A stretch of DNA of 64,000 bases from Sycobia sp. Sy_11 (lineage: Eukaryota; Arthropoda; Insecta; Hymenoptera; Epichrysomallidae). Every line of letters starts with the position of its first letter. Position 1 is the first letter of the stretch. The notes beneath the pieces are model-generated. The model ran no database searches, was not told the DNA's origin, and saw only the letters and a program-made list of their open reading frames with translations. Location of the stretch: positions 741,001 to 805,000 of the forward strand of contig JACCIC010000170.1 in NCBI GenBank assembly GCA_018907035.1, given 5' to 3'. A program made the translations under genes and the position numbers. This document shows positions 54,678 to 64,000 of this stretch, in pieces.

Positions 54678-54840
54678 CTCTACATATTACCTGGGCAAGC
54701 GACACAATTTCAACGAGCAATTAAATGACAGCACGAAGCGTTTTACTTTCTTTGCGCCTCAAGATCTGGCCTGGCAAACATTGCAGATCATGCAGCCCTC
54801 GGTCTACAAGAAAATGTTCATGCCCGATTTCGCCTACTAC
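54678..54840 (+). CDS. Fas1: Fasciclin-1, exon starting the last FAS1 domain
   Basis: This 163-nt exon is phase 2 in, phase 0 out. It begins after CTTACAG and ends at donor GTAAGT (54841). The first base completes a split AAC codon with the previous exon, which gives PTLN-STYYLGKRHNF. It then encodes NEQLNDSTKRFTFFAPQDLAW, the FAS1 H1 motif of the final domain, and ends VYKKMFMPDFAYY. The split codon creates an NST glycosylation sequon exactly at the exon junction, and NDS is a second one. Length and content match the start of domain 4 in insect fasciclin I. It lies 6.6 kb from the previous exon but only 245 bp from the next. Confidence 0.92.
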
Positions 54841-54986
54841 GTAAGTTGACAGAATTTCTGTTTTATGTTTCAGAATAAGATTTATTTCGTACAAGAATTA
54901 TGTTTTTTTTTCATACGCTTCATATTTACATTTAATTCAGTGTAGCTATTCCCTTTAAATCACTCATATTAAATATTAATATATAG

Positions 54987-55034
<48 letters not shown>

Positions 55035-55085
55035 TAGTGTAAAACTAGTATTTACAGTAATACTTAAATTCTATTCTCCTTTTAG
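54841..55085 (+). other. Fas1 short intron with (ATT)n repeat
   Basis: This is a 245-bp GT-AG intron of which about 48 bp is a pure trinucleotide repeat. Nothing else is seen in it. Confidence 0.85.
54987..55034. repeat. (ATT)n microsatellite
   Basis: This trinucleotide tract of about 48 bp lies inside the 245-bp Fas1 intron. Confidence 0.95.
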
Positions 55086-55227
55086 ACAAATCAAATTTTG
55101 GAGCGGCATCTTGTCGTGGGCGAAGCTTTTACGATGCAGAGACTTTTAGACTTGGATCGGAATGGAACACTGAAACTCCAGACAATGAGGGACAAGCTTG
55201 AGATTAGCATTAAAGAAACTGGCGACA
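55086..55227 (+). CDS. Fas1: Fasciclin-1, exon in the middle of the last FAS1 domain
   Basis: This 142-nt exon is phase 0 in and phase 1 out, with a good acceptor (pyrimidine run then TTTTAG) and donor GTAAGT at 55228. It encodes TNQILERHLVVGEAFTMQRL, then LDLDRNGTLKLQTMRDKLEI and ends SIKETGD plus one base. The ILERHLVVGE segment and the alternating strand pattern LEISIKE fit the middle of a FAS1 domain and align with the matching part of Drosophila fasciclin I as I remember it. NGT is a possible N-glycosylation site. The frame stays open past the donor for 18 codons, but that tail is not conserved. Codon use is more AT-rich than in the exons at 37480, 47902 and 62211. Confidence 0.9.
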
Positions 55228-55598
55228 GTAAGTGCTCTTCTTTATTATGTCTCCTCTTTCTGGCAAAAAAAGCATTTATTTGAATCCAATAACTTTAATA
55301 ACGTTAATAAAAAAAGAAAGTTTATCTGGGTATAAATTTTTTTATTTGAACATGTAAATAATATTTGAACTGGTACATGAAAAAGATTGAAAATGGTGAA
55401 ATTAAAATATTTGAAAAACTGTAAAATAATATGCAAATATAACATCTAAGAATCAATGTTATATAATTACTCATTGAAAATCATGTAAGTGTCAAAAATT
55501 GAAGAAACTTGGAAACAACGTATAATTTTTCTATCTCTATTTATTATTACAAGATCAATCAGAACTATATATTAAAATACTAATCTTATTACATCCAG
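55228..55598 (+). other. Fas1 intron before the cassette exon
   Basis: This is a 371-bp AT-rich GT-AG intron starting GTAAGT and ending CATCCAG. No other exon is evident. Confidence 0.7.
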
Positions 55599-55643
55599 AC
55601 GACAAGGTCATTGACGAAAACGCGATTCGTCTAAATAATGGCG
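55599..55643 (+). CDS. Fas1: Fasciclin-1, 45-nt putative cassette exon in the last FAS1 domain
   Basis: This is a 45-nt exon candidate between acceptor CATCCAG and donor GTGAGT. It is phase 1 on both sides, so inclusion adds exactly 15 codons. The inserted residues are about NDKVIDENAIRLNNG, and they fall between the strand segments KLEISIKETGD and YQIDWNQKKI of the last FAS1 domain. Skipping it joins GAC A to GC TAC and gives GDSYQIDW; including it gives GDND...NGGYQIDW. Both joins are in frame with no stop. Micro-exon alternative splicing is on record for insect fasciclin I, which supports the reading, but exon size and position should be checked by RNA-seq. The surrounding introns are AT-rich and the exon itself is more GC-rich. 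Confidence 0.72.
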
Positions 55644-56800
55644 GTGAGTTAGTGTATCCATGCTTAATTCGCGCTTCAGCAATAGTCAATATGCTGTGTG
55701 CATTCTTGTATTCTTTTGAAAGAAAACAAAATTGGTCACTGTGTCTCTACTTATAAGGAATGCAAATTTCAATACGAGCGGAACAAGGAAACATCACAAA
55801 TTTGTCTAACCGAACATTACAGCTAAATTCTCCCTCGTATATCGAAAGAATACAAATATGTAGCAAAGAACTGTTTGCACCAAAATGCACCGAAAAATTA
55901 AAGCACGACGCAATTTAAGATTAAATATCAGATGAATAAAGTTTTATTGCATATGTACACGCCTATATCGTTATTATTCTTTCGCATGAAGGCTTTGCTA
56001 AAAGTTACAAAAAGAAAAACAGAAATAGTAATTATTCCAAAGGTTTCAGTCAGAGTTATTTATATTAAAATGTAAAGTATTGACTTGAACCATATCTTAT
56101 TATCTTACACTGATCTAATATTGAACTGAATTATCTATTTAAACGGTAATGTTACGTAAAATTCATCTTCTAATCAATTTAGAAATCTAATAATTATTCT
56201 TTTATGAAAAACTAGATAAAATCTGCTTGAAAATCGCTTTGCTTTTTGTTATATAGAGGCTTATAATAAAATAAAAAAATGCCTTATAAATTCATACCAT
56301 TTTGCGCAAAATAATTCTGATAAAATTTTATTGATGAAACCACAGCCAGTTACTGTTAAGAACAAATCTTTCTACCAGATTAATATCGCCAAATTTATGT
56401 TTATTATTTGTTCTGCTTATCACTTTAAAATATAATTTATTTACATTCAATTTATTTAAAGGATTTCGTATTTTATTTAAAAATTTATGTGGAAAATAAA
56501 AAGATGCAGTTACTAAAAATTACAGAGTTAAATAATTTTATGATAGGTTATTTATGATGCCAATAACAATAAATATTTTCTTGCTTTTATATTTTATTCA
56601 ATAAAATGTTATTCTTTCAATTTAATACTTCAGAAATTGTAAATGTAATAAAATTATTTCTGAAAGTGAAGGTGAAGTAATTTAAGTAATTATAAATTAC
56701 TAAGTGAATAAAACATGTTTTCTTCGCCCTCTATGTTCTTATCATGTTTTTTAAAACAAAAAAGGGAAAAAGTCTTGAAATAATCTTTATCATATTTTAT

Positions 56801-56868
56801 CTGTATTATACTATAGTATTATATATTATATTATATAATATAATATACTATTATATTATACTATACTA
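56801..56868. repeat. AT-only near-palindrome
   Basis: This stretch is made of TATTATA-type words that is almost its own reverse complement, and could form a cruciform. Confidence 0.7.
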
Positions 56869-57476
56869 CCTGATATATCTGAATCAGGAGTTGGAAATTT
56901 GAACTTAAGTTTGTAAAAATATTTTACAAAATGGTAAATATATAACCAAGTAGTTTAAACTAAATTAAAAAATCATAACGTTTGTAGACGGGCTATATGT
57001 ATTTTAAAAAAGTTAAATGTGGTTAATCTATAATCAGTGAAATATCTAAAACAAGTAAAATGTCTAAAAATAGGTGACGTCATACTTTTTGTCACTGTCG
57101 TTGAAGAAAAATATACTATGCATAACTATTACAGGCATGGATATATACTAGTTATGATAAGAACCTACAAATTAGGATAAAATTTTTTAATGAATTAAAT
57201 AGTTAAGAAACGTGGGCGCCTCGTATTGTATTTTGTAACATTTGGATTGAATCTTCCTTTACCACAAATTAAAGTGTTATCAATGATTTTGATGACAGCT
57301 ACCTCACTTAACAGCGTCTTGACATAAATATTGATGTAAAATGCATTAATCTAAAAATATATACTACGTTTCATGAGACTGCCCGTTTCAAATTATCTAT
57401 TTTCTTACACTAGACGTTGGTTAATACCTCGTCAATTTTCGTTGTGCATAAATTGTAACTGTACCACTTTTTTCTC

Positions 57477-57686
57477 TTGGTAGCAGTTACCTCACTCAAC
57501 AGGTCTGTGCCAAAGCCAACCGTAATGCTTTACAATTATTTAAGCAATAAGCATCTTCGTATTATAATCGGTAATTTTAACTCCGACACCATTTTAATAG
57601 TTACCAATAATAGTAGCTGTACAGATGTCAGAATTTCTATATATAATGAGGTACATTTTTCAAGAATGTTGGTAAATTTTTTATAG
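57477..57686 (+). mobile_element. Possible remnant of a non-LTR retrotransposon endonuclease
   Basis: The frame reads HLRIIIGNFNSDTILIV and then ISIYNEVHFSRMLVNF. The IIIGNFNS part resembles the conserved IIGGDFNA block of LINE-type apurinic endonucleases, and the downstream YNE-type segment lies at about the expected distance. The catalytic Asp of the block would be Asn, so it would be inactive. The match is short and could be chance. Confidence 0.2.
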
Positions 57687-60534
57687 ACTTAATTCAGTGT
57701 TATGGAAAAAATTAATCGGCGTTTCACTTGATTTAAAAGTTTTTCTTAATATTACAACTATTTTTTTAGGTTATATAGAATTTAAAACACATAGTTCATT
57801 TACGCTGCACTGTCAACGATATAAATACAACGAAACTTTCAGACCAAAGATTTTATATTTTTAATTATTTATTTATTGAGGATATATTAATCATGCCAGG
57901 TCTGCTTCAGAAGTGAGAATTTTCGGTACTCCCGATTTTTACTTGTAAACTTGCAATGTGATGTTTAAGGCTCGAAATCTGGTTTACATCAGAACTTTTG
58001 GCTCTTCGTGATTCTATTTTGCAACACGGTTTAAATTGCCGTGACGCTATCCTTTCAGTTTTCTAAGTTTCGGAAAAAGACGCGAAGAATGAAATATAAG
58101 ATAAAACATAAAATATATTACAGACGAGGTTTTATACTTTATTAAGTTATCTTTTCATTTTTATATTGAATGGGATCACGTCAATCTTAGATTCAAATTC
58201 AAAGATTTCATCTAGTTTATTACAAGTAGGTTTTATCGTCGGCGAATGCAAAGCGTTTCATCGCCATAATGACTCGAACGTTTCAGAAATATATACACAA
58301 TGATTTTCCATTATTCAATCAAATTTATCATAAAATTCTTCAAAAACTAATACCGCGCTGATCCCCGAGAATCAAAATGAATATCCACTCCAAGTTTTTA
58401 ATCAATTCATTCTGAATTACGTTTCTCATGCTTTACATGAAAGACACTGAAATGCTAATGAATATTACGCTTCACTTCCAAATCATAGCACTAAAAACAA
58501 TAGTAAAATCTTTAACCTTCTGCAACATATTTCTGAAGTATCTATAAATTTAATCTATATGATGCTCTTAAATAATATACTAAATAATGTACATATACAT
58601 AGAATTTTTTAACACTACTGTCGAGAATATTTATAACGCAATATTTCCTAATTTGACTGATTTTCTTTCCATATATTAGTACAAATTAATAGAATTTAAG
58701 CTTCTCAATTGTTCAAAGTTAAATTGCTGCGAATGTACGGTCAATATTTCATAATCGGCAATTATACGAAAATAATCCAAATTCGAATTAATGTAATTTT
58801 GGAAAAAATTAATTGTAAAACTATACTGTATTTGAAAAGTTGTTTATCTAATTATGAAAATGAATTTTCTATATTACTCCCTTAGCTCTCTGCTGGACTC
58901 CATATTATGCCGGCAGGTGGCTTTTTCTCTAGTTTTTCTCTACTTTTTCTCAGTCTCTATTCTATTTCTTATTTTTATTTTTTGTTCAAGGAAAATGTTT
59001 ATAATTGTAAATGGTTGATTATTAAGGAGGTTCATTCTCGACTCCGGAATCAATCAGAGGTATAATAAAATAATAAAATTAAATTTAAAAAATTGGTATT
59101 AATATTAAAATAATTTAATAATATTATTAAATTATTATATTTTTTAATCATATAAATAAATAATTCTAAGAATTAATTAAATTCTTAAATCATAATTATA
59201 ACATTGAAAATATTATAAGCAACTTAGGATTCGTATTTATAGTATTTAGTTTATTATTGCAATATGTACAAAATATAGAATCTTAAAATATATAAAATAT
59301 GTATTAAATAAAATCATCTATCGAAAAAAGAATAAATTACTGCTCATATCTATTACCTTTCTGAATAGTATTATTTATAAAATACTTTTTCTCCAAAATT
59401 CAATGGGCAAATGATATTTCGTTGTACTCTCTGAAAATAGAATTAGAGTTTACGAAATTTAGTTTTCTGCGATGTTCTAGAAATACGATTATTAACCAAA
59501 ACTTCATTAATTTCATTATCTATACGCGCATGTGGAAACATTATAATATTATTAAATAAAATTAAAAAAAATTTCAAAGTAATACGCTTTAATGTAGGCC
59601 ATAAAATTACCAATTGTCCCCAACACCTATCAATATTATTGACAATATCGAGGGTCATATCAATAAATTAATTTATACAAATCGGTCTAAATCTTTTTTC
59701 CCGCTCAAATAAAAATTCATGAATATTTATCACGCATATGTATACATTTATAGACTGAAACGAATTTAATGAGTCGTTTTTAAATATTCCCCTGTACCGA
59801 TACGTTTTTGTTATCAGCCGCGATGAAAATGCATCGCCGCGCCACTCGTAATGGCGAATATATCAACGAAGAAAAATTTCAAATCGTTAGCATTTTAATA
59901 ATGCAGAGTAATGCTTAAATATTGCGCATACGCGGTTATTATATACATAAATCCGACCGCTCTTTTATCTTACGACTTTGGAGCTGTATATACACGAAAT
60001 GCATTCTTTTTTTTCTAATTTTTTTTTTTTTTTCATAAAAAGACTAAGCCGATTATCAGAAAGAAAATACGGAAAGAATGAGAAATTACACGTGAGCGCG
60101 CGCGGCTGTCCAGTCCCGCTAAAACGATGAGCAAGAGAGAGCGAGAGAAATTGAGGGGAGGGGGGAGAACAAAGCATTATGAGGCCTCGGCAGCGCCGGC
60201 TTGGGGGAGGATTTATTATGCGCTTTTCGACCGCCATTTAAATGCAAATTCCTTGATTACCCTCGGCGCGCTAATTGCTACGTGTTCCCCTCGACGCAAC
60301 GGCGGCGCGCGTCCGCGCCGTTTATGCAGGCCGCGCGACTCCCGAGCCTTCTTCTTTGCTCTCCGCGCTCGCGATAGGTGTGCGTAGGCGTGTGCGCACG
60401 TGTGCGTGCTTGTGCCTGCGAATATATATATATATATAAAATAGGAAATCTAGCGTGTAATGGGTTCGGTGGAGCGCGGCGCGCGAGCGACCCCTGGCGT
60501 ATTTAATTCCTGGTGCGGTGCCGACACTTTCTTT

Positions 60535-60540
<6 letters not shown>

Positions 60541-60578
<38 letters not shown>
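60541..60578. repeat. (CT)n microsatellite
   Basis: This is a CT tract of about 38 bp in the GC-rich island of the last intron. Confidence 0.95.
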
Positions 60579-60582
<4 letters not shown>

Positions 60583-62210
60583 GCGCTTTCTTTTTTCACG
60601 ACCCCTTCCTTCAAAGACGAAACGCTTAGCCCACGTGTGTACACAGTGCCCTCCCCCCCCCTCGCCTGGTTATCTTCGCGGCCGCCCAACCCGCTCTCGC
60701 GATCCGCCGACGATTCGAGCTCCAACTTTTTCTTAGGGGCGCGGGGAGAGGGAGAGGCGTGTATAAATAAATCGCGCCCGAGCTTCGTTCGCTCATGTAT
60801 GCATGTATAGAAGATGAACGGCGGCGCGCGCAAGCGTATATTAATAGCCGAGCTTGTAAATTACTTGTTGAAAATTGTTATTATTCATAATTCAAAGTTT
60901 AGCAGCGAACACGCGAGTTCCAGGCGTGTTTACAAACTTTCGTCTGTGTGCGCGGCGAAAAGTTTTTTTTTCTGATTTAACTATATATTATTCTTTCGCA
61001 GCGCATCGCTATTCCGGCTTACTTTGTTTCACCAACAGTATCGCCTAATTTCATTTTTATTCTCGAACAGCGTATCAGATATATTTTTCGGCTCAATCTA
61101 CTGTAATTTCCAAAATATTAATCTTTATTTGTAGCGTTTGAAATTTATTTAATTTCTTTTTTAATTTAATTGTATTTTTTAGATATTTTTTGTTTCATGT
61201 GCTCTCTTTTACATTTTATTCAACATTATTGTACATTAAGCAGTACACAGTTAACAAATTGATTGATTTCGACATACACTGCGTAAATTAATTGAATTAC
61301 AATGTTATGTATCGTGATAAATGAAAACAAATGTGAAGTGAACTAATCAATACATGTGATCAATAATATGTTTACTCGTATGTAGGAGCATATTTTTAAT
61401 TTTATTTATAATATTGATTTAAATAATGTATTAATTTTTATTTATTGCACTATAATCGAATTAATTTATAAGGACGAAAAAGCATCCTGAATATCTTGAA
61501 TCTATCAGGGCACACATATTTGTCACTAAAGATGTTGAGTTGAGAGATAAAATTATTTTTTCTCCACATCAATAGATACGTAAAATTTTCCTAATTTTAT
61601 TTTCAAATAAAATAAACATCTTGCAATGAAAGAAGAAAAATTATTGAAAACGTTTTCATTTTTCGTATTCAGGTTTTTTTTCAAACTATAACATTAAGTC
61701 TTTGGTTAGACCATTGTCATTGTAATCCATAAAAAACTTTCAAGCATGTTTCATTAAATAATAATGTAAATTACGAACTTATTAAAAGAATATAATATCG
61801 TTGTATAATGAACATTGCTTAAGGAAATTAATGTATCCCATATATATATATAATAAATTAGCTGCTATTACTAATATAGAACTATTTTTATAGAATTTTC
61901 ATAATTAACAATTAATTAAATATTCAATGTATTCTATTGAAAAAGTGTCAAATACTTTTTACCTAGCTGTGTCACTTCTCAACTGCTAGTAGAAAAATTC
62001 CCTGTATCGGAAAATCACAAATTAAATACATTATTCAGATGCTTTTTCCAATATTAAAAGATAGCTACTGCAAAAGCGCCGCTTCGCTGATATTGATAAA
62101 CGTTCATGTACCTATACAATTGCAGCCCAGTACAAATGATATACGGAAAAAACATAAAAATCGAGCTCGTAAAGTCATATTATAGACCGATCTTCGTTTT
62201 CATTTTTCAG

Positions 62211-62407
62211 GCTACCAAATCGACTGGAATCAAAAGAAGATAAAGGTGGTCCGGCCGAACGTGGCCTGCACCAATGGAATCATCCACGTGATCGACGGCG
62301 TGATGCTGAAAGAGAGCGACATTTACGTGACGGGCAGGGGGGCCTCGGTTACCGGGCTGGTTCTGCCCCACGTCCTACTGCTTCTCGTCATCAAGTGGAT
62401 ACTGTAA
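62211..62407 (+). CDS. Fas1: Fasciclin-1, terminal coding exon: end of last FAS1 domain plus GPI signal
   Basis: This exon is phase 1 in, after a strong CATTTTTCAG acceptor, and ends with TAA at 62405-62407. It encodes YQIDWNQKKIKVVRPNVACT and then the FAS1 H2 motif NGIIHVIDGVMLKESDIYV, which closes the last domain. The tail GRGASVTGLVLPHVLLLLVI ends KWIL. Small residues (GASVTG) followed by a hydrophobic stretch to the C-terminus are what a GPI-attachment signal looks like, and insect fasciclin I is known to be GPI-anchored. No cytoplasmic domain follows. The single visible cysteine is in VACTNG, a position also occupied by Cys in Drosophila Fas1 as I recall it. Confidence 0.93.
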
Positions 62408-64000
62408 AAGATGGACTTGGCATTATCATTATTAATATAGGGGGGGAGGGATGAAGGAAAAGCAGAGAAGATCACCTCGGGGCTGTGCCTCGTATTGGAT
62501 GAGAGTGTAAAACGTCATTGTGAAAGTTTATATATAACGCTCAACCCGTCTGGCTCGATGAACGATTCCTTTTTTTTTTTTTGTTTTCTTCATTCTGTAG
62601 ATATATGCGAAATGCTTGAATAGAACTGCAAGCATCGCGAATTACTGTTTCAGCGATGGAATTCGATACTTTCAGTCAGGATAATTCGATCCTACAAAAC
62701 AGTCCAATTATTTATGAGGTAACAAGTCTCATTTTACCCTTGCTTGTATCTGACTATCCAATGCTTAGTTTTATTACAAAGTCGAGGGAGCCAAAAGCCA
62801 AGGAAAAATAGAAAGTTAGAGATTCTTTGAATCTATGTGTAAAGTGGACATGGTCTTATATATATATATACTGAAAATTAATGTTCCATTATTATTCTTT
62901 ATTAAACACAAAAATCATTCAGAGATTGAAATAAGGAATAGGGTTCTTCTAGATTTAAATGGACGGGGATGAATACGTTGAAGGAGAGGTAGAGCGTTTA
63001 TCGAACCAAATCACTAATTGTAGTTATATAAAAACAATTAATTTTAGAATTAAAATAAATAAATGACGATTAACTATATTAATTAAGTACCAGGGTGACT
63101 CACATACACATACACAATTCTGTTGTATTAGGGCATAACTATGAACTTCAAAATTTTTAGGCTTTTTTCCTTGAAAAATCATTGCGTTCACTAGAGAGTC
63201 CGTGATATCAATCTTTCTAAAATATTAGAGCTCGAATGCAATTACTTAATAATCCGCATCGGTAGAGAAATACATTGTAGTATGATATTCCTGGTCATGC
63301 TTTTGTATATGCATTCCTTGAAAAACAGAAGAAATTGTAACGGAACTCGGTGAAGGTATTTTCTCTGTTATGTTATATCAATAACAATAACGGCCTGACT
63401 ATTATAAAGTTTGATTTAATTCAGTACCTAACAATGTTCTCTATAGATGAGTTTGTGAATAAAATGATATTACAATTTTCAAAGTTATTTTTAAAATGTT
63501 AAAAATATTAAGTCCGAGGAGAGCAGAACTGAAAAAATACAAACACCAAGTCTCGCAGATAATTGCTAACTGTATTATAAGTAAAAGTATTTGATATCTA
63601 CTTATTGATGAAACTGCCAGTTTAATTCGCGAGTAAGAGCCGAGACGCTCGAGTTTTGTACGATTATAAAGATCAAAATGTTAAAAACATGCGATAAAAA
63701 TCAAGAAACGATGAACAAGCTATTGAGCTAAGAAACTACTATTAATTGAATGTCTTTCTAAGACGCAATTAGTTTAGCTCGCTAAATAAAAAAAATCATA
63801 ATTGAGAATACTTTATCATGTTGAAGTTATGCAGAAGTTTCTATACATGTATAAGTGATAAGGTATAAACGGCGTTTTCTTCAAAATGCCTTCAGAAATC
63901 AAGAAAATATATTTCGTTGAAATTAAAATAAAATTCTAAAATCCACATAAAGTTGAATTGTAGATGTTCCCTTTTTTACGAGCTTTTATATGGACTGCAC
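62408..64000 (+). other. Fas1 3' UTR and downstream flank
   Basis: This is non-coding AT-rich sequence after the stop codon, starting with a G-rich run (62441-62455) and T11 (62571-62581). Poly(A) signal candidates are ATTAAA at 62901-62906, AATAAA at 63054-63059 and 63058-63063, AATAAA at 63458-63463 and AATAAA at 63785-63790. I cannot tell which is used. No further gene is recognisable up to the end of the window. Confidence 0.55.

Larger units (their letters stand above)
55644..62210 (+). other. Fas1 intron, 6.6 kb, before the terminal exon
   Basis: The intron runs from donor GTGAGT to acceptor CATTTTTCAG. Most of it is very AT-rich. About 57290-57690 holds a possible retroelement remnant, and about 59800-60830 is a CpG-rich island with a (CT)n tract and a TATAAATA word at 60762-60769. 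No additional Fas1 exon is recognised. Confidence 0.65.

Overview
The window looks like an insect nuclear genome, most likely Hymenoptera (ant, bee or wasp). The insect call rests on one clear gene, a fasciclin-1 (Fas1) orthologue, and on GT-AG introns of insect type. The order is an inference from style: very AT-rich introns broken by short CpG-rich islands, with very many (GA)n/(CT)n and (AT)n microsatellites.

The only protein-coding gene I can support is the 3' part of Fas1 on the + strand. Six exons are visible: 37480-37722, 47902-48116, 54678-54840, 55086-55227, 55599-55643 and 62211-62407. Splice phases agree at every junction. Without the 45-nt exon they join into 960 nt, or 319 codons plus a stop. 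They encode the last two FAS1 domains and a C-terminal GPI-anchor signal. The 45-nt exon has phase 1 at both ends, so it can be included or skipped without changing frame; I read it as an alternatively spliced cassette in the last FAS1 domain. The exons for the signal peptide and the first two FAS1 domains are not recognisable here and should lie to the left.

Layout: 1-37479 is intron, or gene interior, upstream of the first visible exon. It holds a decayed antisense Ty3/Gypsy retrotransposon with one well-preserved LTR (about 3070-5049), many microsatellites, several GC-rich islands with homeodomain-type motifs (about 5200-5600, 6240-6560, 13860-14290, 15840-16340, 17190-17520, 21380-21720, 23700-24400, 25700-27500), and one small exon-like unit with a signal peptide (18990-19125) that could be a nested or alternative first exon. 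The next introns are 10.2 kb (37723-47901), 6.6 kb (48117-54677), 245 bp, 371 bp and 6.6 kb (55644-62210). The 3' UTR and flank start at 62408 and carry several poly(A) signals.

I see no tRNA, rRNA or CRISPR array. The most interesting points are the cassette exon, the purine-rich weak 3' splice site of the 47902 exon, the signal-peptide exon at 19 kb, a perfect 17-bp inverted repeat 190 bp before the 54678 exon, and a TALE/Hox-type motif cluster near 16 kb.
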